Of a DNA stretch of 64,000 bases, positions 34,901 through 44,113 are shown piece after piece. The notes beneath the pieces are model-generated. The model saw only the letters and a program-made list of their open reading frames with translations, was not told the DNA's origin and ran no database searches. The translations under genes and the position numbers were made by a program. Source of the DNA: JANXQG01 sp963804375 (GTDB lineage Bacteria > Planctomycetota > Planctomycetia > Pirellulales > Thermoguttaceae); contig CAWDQE010000018.1 of NCBI GenBank assembly GCA_963804375.1, forward strand, positions 1 to 64,000, in the 5' to 3' direction. Numbering within the stretch: the stretch's first letter is position 1; each line of letters begins with the position of its first letter.

Positions 34901-36885
34901 GGGACGGCTTTCGGCATAACCCTCTTTCTGCAACATCAACGTGAATCCTGCGATCGGCAGATACTCGAACCGATATTTGCCGTCCGCATCGGTCTTCATG
35001 TACGCGATCTGTCCTCCGTTAAGGCCGGACGGGAACACGTCGATCCCCACCTCGGGCAATCCCTTGCCCGCTTCATCGCACACTACGCCGAACAGTTCCA
35101 CGCCGGGAGCCAGTTTGGCGGTCACACTCGCCGTGCCCGTTCCGCTCAGGTTCAGCGCTTGCTTGTCCACCGCGAAACCTTTCGCGCATGCCTCGATCGT
35201 CCATACCTCGGAAGTGAGCCCGTTAATCAGCACCTCCCCGTCGGCATCGGTGAGGTGGTCTCGCTTGACGTCAGTCCACACGAGACTCACCGTCGCCCCT
35301 TTGATCGGCTTAGCATCCGCACGAGCGACCACCTTCACCTTGAGGGACGGCGCTTTGCGCAGTTTGAGAACAATCGAGTCCTCGCCGGCTTTGGCCTCGT
35401 ATCCTATGTGCAGCTTGGTTCGGGAAGCCAGGTTCTGGTAATAGGCAGCAAGGATGAACCTTCCCTTGCCGAGTTCCTTGAACTCGAACTGCCCCTTTTC
35501 GTTCGTTGTTGCCGTTTTTTCGTCGAGGCCCGCCGTTTTTCTGCCGAGGCCCATTGGCCTCCAGATCAATAGCCGGACTTCTGCGCCGGCCACCGGACTT
35601 CCGTCGCCCGCCATGACGACGCGGCCCTGCAGGCTCGTCGCTGGAAGTTTCGAATCGGCGACTTTCTCGCTCTTGACAGTCGTGGCCGCTGGCTCGGCCG
35701 CGACGGTGGGAGTTGTTGGACGCAACCCCGCAGCCAGAAAAACCACAGGCGCCATAATACCCACCAACAGCAATGCACCTGCCGCACCGATTCTCCGCGA
35801 CAAAGGCCGATCGTTGTCGAGAATGGCCTCGATCCGCTCGACCACATTCGCCTTGCGAGCCATCGCTACGCCAACCGGCCGAACCGGCCGGACGCGCCCG
35901 GAACCGGCCGATAACCGGCTGGCTATGTCCAACAGGTTCTGAGCGTATTCGTTGCGACTTCCGGTGGCTCGGATCACCGCGTCATCGCATACCTGCTCCG
36001 CCAGGTTGGCGAGCCTTCGCCGGATGAACCAGGCAACGGGATGGAACCAATAGACGGCACAATTCAAGGTCGCCAGCAGCGCGATCCAGGTGTCGCGGCG
36101 GCGAACGTGCTCGGTCTCGTGAGCCAATACCATCGTCAGGGACGAATCGCTCCACATCTTCCAGTCCGCCGGCAACACCACGATCGGCAGCCAGTAGCCG
36201 ACGGTCATGGGAACTCGTACTTCATTCGATTCGACAATTCTCGTACCGGTTGGCTGCCAAGTTGCGCTGCGTGGCAAATCGACCTGGCTTGCACGCCGAA
36301 CGAGCCTGCTTGCTTGGACCATGCCGATGAGCAGCCGGACCATCAGCAAGGCCACGCCGGCCAGATAGACACCGATAACGGCCAGCGCGAGGCGGTTGCT
36401 TCCTGCCGTCCGCGGCGCTACGGAATGAGCTGCGCTGGCAGGCAGTGCCGGCAGGGGAATAGCTGCGGCCTCCCGGGGCTCTTGTTTGGCCATGCCGTGA
36501 GTCACTGCGTCGCGTGCATCGCCTGCTGGTCCCGGTTCCCCAAAGCCCAAGGCGGGACTCGGTCCAGACGGGGCCGGCACGTTCAGTCCATCGGCGGCCG
36601 GTTGTTGCACAATTGTCTGCGGCGGTCCGCCGGCGGTTTCGCCTTTTTCAGCAGCCAATTGCCCTGTCGGAAAGAGCCAGCCCGGCAATGGCACGCGGGT
36701 GCAAGATTCACCAAAGCCGGGAGCAGCAACATGCCAACAAGCACGAGAAACCAGACGCGGTGCCTCACGCTGCTGCTGCCTACGCGGCAAGCGGCCATTC
36801 CCACCCACGCGGCTAAGGCCAGCAACGCCGCTTTGATGGACACGTCGAGAAGCCAGGAAGCCATCCACAATTCAACGCTTGTCAT
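31932..36885 (-). CDS. BlaR1-like M56 metallopeptidase with carboxypeptidase-regulatory-like repeats (two apparent frameshifts)
   Basis: One gene of about 1650 codons read in three frames. Frame 1 (36885 to about 36700) gives the first membrane helices (SWLLDVSIKAALLALAAWVG, VWFLVLVGMLLLPALV). Frame 2 (to about 32945) holds the M56 core: two membrane helices, LPADWKMWSDSSLTMVLAHE and the zinc motif HETEHVRRRDTW, then AEQVCDDAVI, another helix, and many beta-sandwich repeats of the carboxypeptidase-regulatory type (GRVVMAGDGSPVAGAEVRL). Frame 3 adds more repeats to 31932. One missing base explains each junction (near 36695 and 32945). BlaR1-type proteins sense a ligand outside and cleave the BlaI repressor inside; substrate here unknown. 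Confidence 0.85.
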
Positions 36886-36930
36886 GTCAGATCTCCTTGC
36901 GATGATCGGATTTGTCTTGGATGTCGTCGA

Positions 36931-37314
36931 TTACCGCCCCTTGTTGGCGGCGATGCGTTTAGCCAGCTCCTGCAGCTTGGAGGAGGAAACCACTTCGCGG
37001 TCAACCATGCCGACGAGCAGGTTTTCCACGCTTCCGTTGCAGAATCGCTCGATAATGCCCCGCACGGCATCGGCGGCAACATTCTGCGATTCGACGGTGG
37101 GCGAGTAGAGATACGTTCGCCCCTCGGTCGTATGGCGAACGTAGCCCTTCTCTTCCAGGCGGCGCAAGATCGTCCGCACGGTCGAATCCTTCATGGGCTG
37201 ACTTGCTTCGAACTCCGTCCGGACCAGATCGGCGGTGACCTGGCCATGTTTCCAGACGACGCCCATGACCTTGTTTTCCAGGTCGCTCAGGGCGGGTTTC
37301 TGCTTGTGAAGCAT
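36931..37314 (-). CDS. BlaI/MecI-family transcriptional repressor
   Basis: 127 residues, ATG 37314. Winged-helix repressor: SDLENKVMGVVWKHGQVTAD (residues about 9-28), then VRTILRRLEEKGYVRHTTEG, the recognition helix and wing, and a C-terminal dimerisation region (RGIIERFCNGSVENLLVGMV). BlaI proteins are known to repress their own operon and to be inactivated by an M56 peptidase; the M56 gene starts 45 bp downstream. A matching operator overlaps the promoter upstream. Confidence 0.93.
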   Translation of the reverse strand: MLHKQKPALSDLENKVMGVVWKHGQVTADLVRTEFEASQPMKDSTVRTILRRLEEKGYVRHTTEGRTYLYSPTVESQNVAADAVRGIIERFCNGSVENLLVGMVDREVVSSSKLQELAKRIAANKGR

Positions 37315-37338
37315 GGCGGCAATCCTTGTATGACGTGA

Positions 37339-37380
37339 TGTAACGTTACAGATTGTAGCACTTCTTGTTTTGGAAGTCAA
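37339..37380 (-). promoter_or_regulatory. Promoter and BlaI-type operator
   Basis: On the minus strand: TTGACT (37375-37380), 17-bp spacer, TACAAT (37352-37357), a near-consensus sigma-70-type promoter. Overlapping the -10 box is TACAGATTGTA (37347-37357), the TACA-n-TGTA pattern of BlaI/MecI operators, next to a perfect 12-bp palindrome TGTAACGTTACA (37339-37350). A bound BlaI dimer would block RNA polymerase. Position 25-66 bp before the blaI-like start codon. Confidence 0.85.
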
Positions 37381-37385
37381 GGGTC

Positions 37386-37509
37386 CTCCGCCGACTTTGA
37401 AAAAAGGCGGACGGCGTTCGGGGATGTTGTCTGACGGCGTGCGCAAATCCTTGCAGCGAATACACTTCCGCGGTTCGTCTCCTCGTGAATATCCCCAAAG
37501 TCGGCGGAG
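37386..37509. repeat. Small element with 14-bp terminal inverted repeats
   Basis: CTCCGCCGACTTTG at 37386-37399 is exactly inverted at 37496-37509. 124 bp overall, no coding content. Could be a miniature transposable element or paired regulatory arms upstream of the blaI promoter. Confidence 0.5.
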
Positions 37510-37655
37510 CGCCAGGTCACGATCCAAATTCGAATTCGGAGGGCGTAACTCTTGATGCGAGATGTTGCCCCTTTCCATCCTTAGCCGTGTTCGATATTCG
37601 CGGAAGACGTGCCGCCCTCGAACTAATCGCTCCAAGTGCGCGGAGGTTGGGCACG

Positions 37656-37768
37656 CGAATGTCACTAGCTTAAGAAATGCGACCGCAACGGGTCGTAGCT
37701 GCCTTGGCGTGCCATCACAAGCTGTTGTAGACTGGCCCGAGATTCCTCGCTTAAGCTAGTGCCATTCG
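37656..37768. mobile_element. Possible MITE or IS remnant with 19-bp inverted repeats
   Basis: CGAATGTCACTAGCTTAAG (37656-37674) and its inverted match ending at 37768 (one mismatch; exact core CACTAGCTTAAG / CTTAAGCTAGTG). 113 bp in all with no transposase. Both outer flanks read GGGCACGC in inverted orientation, so the repeat may extend about 12 bases further out. Confidence 0.5.
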
Positions 37769-38238
37769 TTGGGCACGCCGACGCGTGCTGGAAATGACCT
37801 TCGCTGCGGAGTGGGGGTGACGTGAGGGTGACCGCCGCAGGCAAGGTGGACTGCCATCGCTGCGCGAAATGGGTGGTATTGACTTACTTGGGACTGAGCA
37901 CCAGATCGAGCTGTGACGTTGTCCCCTCGGCAAGCGAGACGCTCCGCGACTGCGGCAGGCCTCGGCCTCGCAGGTCAACTTGGCCAGCGCTGGTGGGTAC
38001 TTGGGATCTTCCCAGGGAATACGAGCCGCCTGGCCGCGCATATCGACCGGGCAAGAGAAGCCCACGTCCAGCGGGACCCGTTGTGGCCTTCTTGGAGGCG
38101 CTCTGGAGCCCTCTGGAAGCCGGAAGGTCGTACGGACGTCCTGAGCCCCGAAAGCCCTCCAGCGCGCGCTGGGGCGCTGGAGGGCACGCAGCGGGGGCAC
38201 CGTGCTCTTTGCAAAGTATTCTGCCCATAATTTGTGGA
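37769..38238. other. Intergenic, degenerate coding-like sequence
   Basis: About 470 bp. A minus-strand frame ending near 37884 (GQVDLRGRGLPQSRSVSLAE, TSQLDLVLSPK) looks like the last repeat of a carboxypeptidase-regulatory-type protein, but it lacks an upstream continuation. Treated as a remnant. Confidence 0.35.
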
Positions 38239-38309
38239 CTAACGGGAAGGACAGCGGTCAGCGAAGCTGATCCGGCGCAGCCGGACTTTGCCGCTCGTCC
38301 TTTGTTGGC
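38239..38309 (-). repeat. attC-like site, short type
   Basis: 71 bp, CTAACGG to GTTGGC. Arms GGAAGGACAGCGG and CCGCTCGTCCTTT; tip GATCCGGCGCAGCCGGA. The 3' portion TTTGCCGCTCGTCCTTTGTT is identical to that of the site at 20143. Confidence 0.8.
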
Positions 38310-39195
38310 GGCTCCCAGTAAATTTTGCAGTTCGGTAATGCCTGCTGGAGCTTCTTCACGCCACTGTCGGTTACCTTAGTGCCCCACAAAGTTAGGTATT
38401 TGAGTTTGGGTAGCCCTTTGACGTGCTCAAGTCCAGCGTCGGTCACGGTGGTGTTAATTAACCCCAGGCGTTCGAGATCTGCTGCAGCCCCTTGAGGTGC
38501 TCCAGCCCTGCATCGGTCACCTTTGTGTTGTCCAAGTGTAGAATTCTGAGCTCGGGCAACGCTACGAGGTGCCTCAGGCCCGGATCGGTCACCCGGGTGT
38601 TTCCGAGCAGCAATTCGTCGAGCTTGGTCAATCCTTTGAGGTGCCCCAGCCCAATATCGGTGACTCTAGTGTACTCGATGTTCAGCCACTCAAGTTGACT
38701 AAACGTCTTCAGGTTCTCCAGTCCCACGTCGTTTGTTCGGGTGCCAACCAGAGCCAACTGTTTGAGGTGCCCCGCTTTGATGTGTTTCAGCCCGGCGCCG
38801 GTTACCTTGGTGCCGCAAAGGTCCAGGGATTCGAGTTGGTCTAGCCCCTTGAGATTCTCCAGTCCAACGTCGGTCACCTGCGTGTGATCCAGGCTGAGGT
38901 CTCGCAACTGCGTGAGCCCTTTCAAATGAACGAGCCCCGCGTCAGTCACCCTCGCGCCGCACAGGTTCAACGACTGGAGTTGGGTCAAATGGGCAAGGCG
39001 TTCGAGTGATGAATCCGTCACCTTTGGAACAGCATTCAAGGCTACCGATACGGCAATCACCGGCCTGCCTGGACGATTTTCGTCAATCTTGGCATCGAAA
39101 CCAAGTTTGTTTAATTCAGCCGTTGGTGAACAGCCCGAGGCGGCTGCGGCAAGAAGCAAGACCAGGGCGAGGTTCCGTAATCCGATTCGATTCAT
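38258..39195 (-). CDS. LRR lipoprotein, cassette gene with a frameshift
   Basis: ATG 39195 after GAGGAA; lipoprotein signal (LALVLLLAAAASGC). About nine LRRs of the TKVTDAGLEHLKGL type follow. The first frame stops at 38458 after LKGLQQ; the next repeat (LINTTVTDAGLEHVKGL, then LKYLTLWGTKVTDSGVKKLQ and QALPNCKIYW) continues in another frame to 38258. Removing two bases or adding one near 38475 gives a perfect repeat, so this is one broken gene of about 310 residues. The final PTKDERQSPAAPDQLR is encoded by the attC-like site. Confidence 0.8.
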
Positions 39196-39218
39196 GGGTT
39201 CTTCCTCGTCCATTGCCG

Positions 39219-39284
39219 CCAGCGGCAGGTCCATTTGACGGCGCAGCCGGTCGCGCAGCGACGCAGCAAATGGACCGTGTTGGC
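39219..39284 (-). repeat. attC-like site, short type
   Basis: 66 bp, CCAGCGG to GTTGGC. Long clean arms AGGTCCATTTG and CAAATGGACCG with the CGCAGCCGGTCGCGCAGCG tip between them. Confidence 0.8.
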
Positions 39285-39332
39285 GGCTATCCAAGGTTTT
39301 GTGCGCGGCAAATTCGCTGGATCATCATGTCC

Positions 39333-39689
39333 CTACGCCCCCCATGCCAAAATCCAAAAAAACAGCATTGCTAAGGCGGCAAGTCCCAAAAGGATGCCCA
39401 AGTACGCAGGAACTGTGCGAAAGCGTCTTCTTACAGCGACTGCCCCCAGCGCGATGGCGAGCAGTGAGAAGATGAAGGTGGGAAGAACGAATCTCCAAAA
39501 CAGTTCTCGTCTTTGTAGTGCGGGCACTACGTACAGGAAGTCGTTAGTCACGAATGTTTCTAAAACTCCGATAGCTCCAAAAGCAAGAGACATCCATTTC
39601 ACCCTGTCATTATCCTGGCAATACCAACGACAGGGCTGGCCGCCGCTGGGCGGCTTCGGGGCAGTGGACGTAGCTTCTGCTTCGCTCAT
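39333..39689 (-). CDS. Small membrane protein, cassette gene
   Basis: 118 residues, ATG 39689, 19 bp from a CCAACGG. Pro-rich cytoplasmic start (MSEAEATSTAPKPPSGGQPC), then three membrane segments (WMSLAFGAIGVLETFV, FVLPTFIFSLLAIALGAVAV, YLGILLGLAALAMLFFWILA). No recognised family. The distance from its stop to the site at 39284 is 48 bp, longer than usual. Confidence 0.7.
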   Translation of the reverse strand: MSEAEATSTAPKPPSGGQPCRWYCQDNDRVKWMSLAFGAIGVLETFVTNDFLYVVPALQRRELFWRFVLPTFIFSLLAIALGAVAVRRRFRTVPAYLGILLGLAALAMLFFWILAWGA

Positions 39690-39708
39690 GTCATTTTGCT
39701 CGACGCCG

Positions 39709-39724
39709 CCAACGGGGTTCTAAA
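39709..39724 (+). repeat. Possible decayed array head
   Basis: CCAACGGGGTTCTAAA: the boundary motif runs straight into GGGGTTCTA, exactly as in head copy 2 (CCAGCGGGGTTCTAC), but the rest of the head block is absent. The next 300 bp (to 40025) contain no recognised gene; TTCTACTACTC near 39800 recalls the long-site interior. Confidence 0.35.
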
Positions 39725-40025
39725 CCGCGCAATGTCCGCCGGGGAGGGCCTCGGTGTGGACCCGCTCCCGTGGGTTGCGCGAACCCTTTCACTGCGCCCA
39801 ATTCTACTACTCGCAGGCAGGGATTCAAGAGCGATCCACCCCAGCCAGCCCCGGCTCTACGGGCCGGAGATGGGCAAGGCAGGCCGCATGGGCAGACCCC
39901 GGCCCAGGCCAGACGCAGCCGTAGCGCCGATTGCCGGAGTTTCCAGATTGCAAGCACGATACGGCAAAGGCCAAAAACGCGCAAGCCGAGATTCTGAAGC
40001 TGGCGACGGGCATGTCCTTGCGGAA

Positions 40026-42080
40026 TCATTGCCCCGGCTTGCCCTTCTCCGCCTCTTTCGACCGGGCTTTCTCGCGTTCCTGAGCATGTAGTCGTAGCGC
40101 TTCCTGCAAGATCCCCTTCATCTCCTCGTCGCTGGTGAACGTGCCCTTCCGCACGAGTTCCATCATTACCGCGTCGTCGGCAGCCGACAACGTGCTCAAT
40201 CCGCTGAGCATGGAACTAGTCAAGCTGACAATACCCATGGTCCGCTCGACAGGGGCCGTTTTCTTTGAAAGCAAATTGCTGCGGCTGACCAGCGGGTCCT
40301 CGCCGATGTAGATCCGGTCACCGGGGAAGATCTGGTAGTTGGTGGCTGTCGCCCCGCGGGCCGTAATGCCGTCCCAATCGACAGGCAAGATATCCGCCTT
40401 CCCGGGGTTCGAGGCCAAGGGCCTGGCTATCCAGATATTCTTACTGGAGACCTGCGACAGGCCGTTGGTCTGGCTGAGGGCATCCAGGACCGTCTGCTTG
40501 CCCGTGATCGGAAGGCGGCGGACGTTGTCGCCCAAACCGGCTCCTTGGGTGATTATGTAGTACACCTTGCTGTTGTAGGCTGCGACGTCCACCGATAGCT
40601 CGGGCGATTTCAGGTACTTGGCAAGTTGTTTCTGGATCGCCAGCCGCGCCTCGGCAACCGTCTTGCCCATCAGGCAAACACGTCCATACAGGCGCAGATT
40701 GACCGTGCCGTCGGGACCGACCAGGTACTGGCCGGTAACCGGCTGGGCCCCGGAGACGCGGGCCAGTTGCACGTATACCGCCGGCTCGCGGAGGAACGGG
40801 CTGAGCCACTTGTTCAAGGTCGATGTCACTTCTTCGAGGGTCATGCCCTCCACGCGAACGGAGCCGTAGGGCGGGCCAAGGGCGACCTTGCCATCGGCCT
40901 CGACCATGAAGTACAGGTTTTCCAGAGGCTCATTGGGTGGGGTGTTGGCACGGATCTCCAGCACGTCGAAGACCCCGGCCCGATAGGGCGGCAAAGGAAT
41001 GAGCCTGAGCATTTCGATTTCGACAACGTCCGGCGGTTCGATGCGGTAATCGGGCAAGGGCTGCATGGCGAGCTCGTGGGGCGGGGCATCGCCGGCTGCA
41101 ATCGACTTCTTTGTCCCCTGGTCCGGCTCTTGCTTGGCCGCTTGTTTCGCGCCGGCTGTGACTGACGTCTTTTCTGCTTGGCTCGCCCTCTGCTCGGTCG
41201 CTAGTTTCGGGCCGGGTGTGATTGGCTTTTGATCTTGGCCCGCCTTCTGCTCGGCCGCTGCTTTCGGGCCGGCTTTCTTGTTCTCTGGTTCGTGGAGGCG
41301 GATCGCATCGAGCATGAGTTGCTTGAGTTCCTCGTCGTCGGTGAAATAGCCCTTCCGCATGAGCTCCTTCAACACCTCGACATCGGCAGCAGACGCGGAG
41401 TTAAAACCATAGAGGGTAGAATAGGTCGAGCCAACCACGCCCATGAGCCGCTCGACGGGGGCCGTCTTCTTGCCAGCCAAATTGGTCCGGGTGACCAGCG
41501 GATCCTCACCGAAGACCAGGCGATCGCCGGGCACGAGGGTGTAATTGGTCGTGTTAATCCCGCGTTTTGAAATGGCCTCCCAATCGACGGGGAGGATGGT
41601 GCTCTTGTCGCGGCTGCCGGGCGTCGGCCTCGCAATCCAAATCTTCGTGCTGGACAGTTGGGAGAGCCCGTTGACGTGGCCGATAGCGTCCAACACCGTC
41701 TGCTTGCCGGTGCAAGGCACGCTACGCATGCTGTCGCCCAGGCCCGCTCCTTCCGTAATCACGTAAAAAACCGGGCCTGCGGGAATCGGACTCGTCGGTG
41801 TTGAGGCGCCGCTTCCGGCGACCGTGATGACGGTCGGCTTAGAAGAATCGCTAGTCCAGTCGGCCAGCGTTTGCGGGTTGCAATTAGCACTTCCCAGGTG
41901 CAATGTGCCGCCGCTGAGGATAGTCGTGCCGCCCGAATAGGTGTTGGCGCCGGTGAGGACCAACGTGCCCGAGCCGCTCTTGGTCAATTCCGACTTGCCG
42001 GGTTCATCTGCTCGAAGCGACGCAAGTGGGACGGCGATTGCAACCAGCAGAAACGTGAAACCAGCGAACGTGCGTGCCAT
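40026..42080 (-). CDS. Polysaccharide export protein fused to an autotransporter-type beta-strand repeat
   Basis: 684 residues, ATG 42080 with GGGAG upstream, signal peptide (FTFLLVAIAVPLASLRA). Order: residues 35-68 one autotransporter-associated strand repeat (SGSGTLVLTGANTYSGGTTI); about 100-235 an SLBB-like unit (FYVITEGAGLGDSMRSVPCT); an Ala/Lys-rich linker; about 350-520 a Wza-type polysaccharide biosynthesis/export domain (GVFDVLEIRANTPPNEPLEN, VSGAQPVTGQYLVGPDGTVN); then a second SLBB unit nearly repeating the first (YYIITQGAGLGDNVRRLPIT). Wza-like proteins form the outer-envelope channel for capsule or exopolysaccharide. The duplication and N-terminal repeat are unusual. Confidence 0.9.
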   Translation of the reverse strand: MARTFAGFTFLLVAIAVPLASLRADEPGKSELTKSGSGTLVLTGANTYSGGTTILSGGTLHLGSANCNPQTLADWTSDSSKPTVITVAGSGASTPTSPIPAGPVFYVITEGAGLGDSMRSVPCTGKQTVLDAIGHVNGLSQLSSTKIWIARPTPGSRDKSTILPVDWEAISKRGINTTNYTLVPGDRLVFGEDPLVTRTNLAGKKTAPVERLMGVVGSTYSTLYGFNSASAADVEVLKELMRKGYFTDDEELKQLMLDAIRLHEPENKKAGPKAAAEQKAGQDQKPITPGPKLATEQRASQAEKTSVTAGAKQAAKQEPDQGTKKSIAAGDAPPHELAMQPLPDYRIEPPDVVEIEMLRLIPLPPYRAGVFDVLEIRANTPPNEPLENLYFMVEADGKVALGPPYGSVRVEGMTLEEVTSTLNKWLSPFLREPAVYVQLARVSGAQPVTGQYLVGPDGTVNLRLYGRVCLMGKTVAEARLAIQKQLAKYLKSPELSVDVAAYNSKVYYIITQGAGLGDNVRRLPITGKQTVLDALSQTNGLSQVSSKNIWIARPLASNPGKADILPVDWDGITARGATATNYQIFPGDRIYIGEDPLVSRSNLLSKKTAPVERTMGIVSLTSSMLSGLSTLSAADDAVMMELVRKGTFTSDEEMKGILQEALRLHAQEREKARSKEAEKGKPGQ

Positions 42081-42627
42081 GGCCTGATCTCCCTTGGGGT
42101 TGGTAAGCAGCCAGGCCCGGCCAACGGGCCGGAACCCGTCCGCTTGTTGTGATGAGAATACTTGCACTCAACCAAGGGTGTAGCATAGCTTGCGGCGTGG
42201 GTCGTGTCAAAATCCGGATAAGCAGCCTGAAAGAAGAGGGGCCTCGGGAACAGGAGTCGCTGCGGCGGAGGAGTCTTGGCCGAACGCCCTCCATGGGCTT
42301 CTTGGGCGTGCGCTCGCGGCCATTCGGGCTTGGAGGGCTCTGGGCAGTCTTCGGGGGTCTGCGGGCGCTATCGTCGCTTGTACGCACTGTAGGGGGGCTG
42401 GACGGGAATGTGCTGGTGCCGGGCGGTAAGGTCGGGTTAGGCTACTAGGTCGGTCGAGATAGTTGCCCGTGGGCAAGAATTGACCCGGCGGCCTGAATGA
42501 GAGGAGCGGAATAAGTCCGGTCCAGGAACGTCTTGTCTGTGCATTCGTTCCGTCGTAGGCTAAAAGGAATCGGAATTGTGCTTTCTGCTCACCGACCGTT
42601 TCGTCTTCACAAAGGAGGTATCCTTCC
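42081..42627. other. Intergenic between divergent genes
   Basis: About 545 bp separating two divergently transcribed genes, so it must hold promoters for both, but no clear -35/-10 pair was identified. No gene or repeat seen apart from the ribosome binding site AAAGGAGGT at its right edge. Confidence 0.5.
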
Positions 42628-44097
42628 ATGGCACGCCGGTTCCTTTCGTTCACTCTTGCCTTGGCAATCGCAGCGTTGATGCTGCTTGGCGCGGCGGCAA
42701 CGCTGGCCTCTGCCCAGACGGTAACTGTAGTTGTTGGCTCTGGCACTCAGTGGGGCGCGGCCGCACCGAATAAGTACCCCGAGGTGCAAGAGGCCGTCCA
42801 ACTGGCATCTGGTCCGAATCCCGATATGCCGGCCGCAATCAAGAAGCTTGAAGATGCCGCGCGGAAATATCCCGAGCTTCCCTCGGCCCATGTGTTGATG
42901 TTTCAGATTCTCTTTCCCATAGACCCGAATGCCGCCCGCCGTCAGTTGAACGAAGCCGTCAAGGCGAATCCCAGCGATCCCGAACCCTATATTATTCTCG
43001 GCAACATCGCGTTGCAGGAACGGCTGGTTGCCGACGCAAAGACGGACTTCGATAAGGCAAAACAGTTGTTGGCCGGGTACAAGGGTCCCAAGGAACGCAA
43101 AGGGTCCCTGGAACAGCAGACGTTGAGCGGCATTGCCCTGGTGGCGGAAAGCCGCGAGAACTGGGAGGAAGCGACAGCGTGCCTCCGGGATCTGCTGGAA
43201 CTCGCGCCCAGGGACTTGTTCGCGCACCATCGTCTGTCCCGATCTCTGTTCTGGCAGGGCAAGACTACCGAGGCATTTGAGGTCTTGAAGAAGGCCAAGC
43301 AGATTGACCGGGACAATGCCAAGAAGAACGGCACGCGGGAAGTCTCACCACTCACTCCCGAAGCCATCATCGCAATGTATTACGATCAGTTCGAGGGCCC
43401 GAACTCCACGAGCGGGAATGCCGAGAAGTGGTTTAAGGCCGCTCTTGAAAGTGCGCCGGACGATATAGCCACGCGCCAGGCTGTTGCCATTTGGGCCGTG
43501 AAAAAAGGCAAAATCGCCTTTGCTAAGGAGCAGGCGGAAGCCGCTTTGAGAATCGAGGCATCCGATCCCGAGAAGTACAGTGACAGTAATGTGGGTCACA
43601 TGCTTCGCGGCATTGTCGCCTTGTGGGAGAAGGACTGGTTGGCAGCGGAGAAATATTTCCAGGAGATCATCCGTGAAGACCCTACGAACTTCGTCGCCAG
43701 GAACAATATCGCCTTGGCCCTTGTCGAACAGAATGACCCGGCCAAGAAGCAGCAAGCGTTGGACTATGCGGAGGCCAATTATCGCGTCAACGACAAGAAC
43801 CCTGATGTCTTGTCAACCTTGGGCTGGGTCCGCTTCCGGCGAGGTGAGTTCGATCAGGGCGAATTGGCCCTTGACCAAGCCGTTAAAGCGACCGGCGGAA
43901 AAATCGATCCCGACACGGCTACCTATGTGGCTCATATTCGCCACCATCGCGGGCAGGATCAAGAAGCGAAGGCCTTGCTGGAGCCCGTTCTGAAAAACCA
44001 CCAGCCGTTCTCGATGAGGCCGGAGGCCCAGAAGCTTTACGAGAAAGTGAAGGACGCCAAGAAGCCCGAAGGCGCTCCGGCTGCAAAGACGCCATGA
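42628..44097 (+). CDS. Secreted TPR protein
   Basis: 489 residues. ATG 42628 with an excellent AAAGGAGGT 9 bp upstream; signal peptide (LALAIAALMLLGAAATLASA). About eight TPR-like units: IKKLEDAARKYPELPSAHVL, FIEADPYIILGN-type, LLELAPRDLFAHHRLSRSLF, AEKYFQEIIREDPTNFVARN, LDYAEANYRVNDKNPDVLST and GELALDQAVKAT. Resembles PEP-CTERM/exosortase-linked TPR proteins, which fits the polysaccharide-export gene lying divergently next to it, though this link is inferred. Ends in an Ala/Pro/Lys-rich tail. Confidence 0.88.
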   Translation: MARRFLSFTLALAIAALMLLGAAATLASAQTVTVVVGSGTQWGAAAPNKYPEVQEAVQLASGPNPDMPAAIKKLEDAARKYPELPSAHVLMFQILFPIDPNAARRQLNEAVKANPSDPEPYIILGNIALQERLVADAKTDFDKAKQLLAGYKGPKERKGSLEQQTLSGIALVAESRENWEEATACLRDLLELAPRDLFAHHRLSRSLFWQGKTTEAFEVLKKAKQIDRDNAKKNGTREVSPLTPEAIIAMYYDQFEGPNSTSGNAEKWFKAALESAPDDIATRQAVAIWAVKKGKIAFAKEQAEAALRIEASDPEKYSDSNVGHMLRGIVALWEKDWLAAEKYFQEIIREDPTNFVARNNIALALVEQNDPAKKQQALDYAEANYRVNDKNPDVLSTLGWVRFRRGEFDQGELALDQAVKATGGKIDPDTATYVAHIRHHRGQDQEAKALLEPVLKNHQPFSMRPEAQKLYEKVKDAKKPEGAPAAKTP

Positions 44098-44113
44098 GGC
44101 GAACAACGCAGCC

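Noticed and set aside
33062..37108. Several plus-strand open frames opposite the M56 gene
   Set aside because: Shadows of the repeat-rich minus-strand gene; none has domains.
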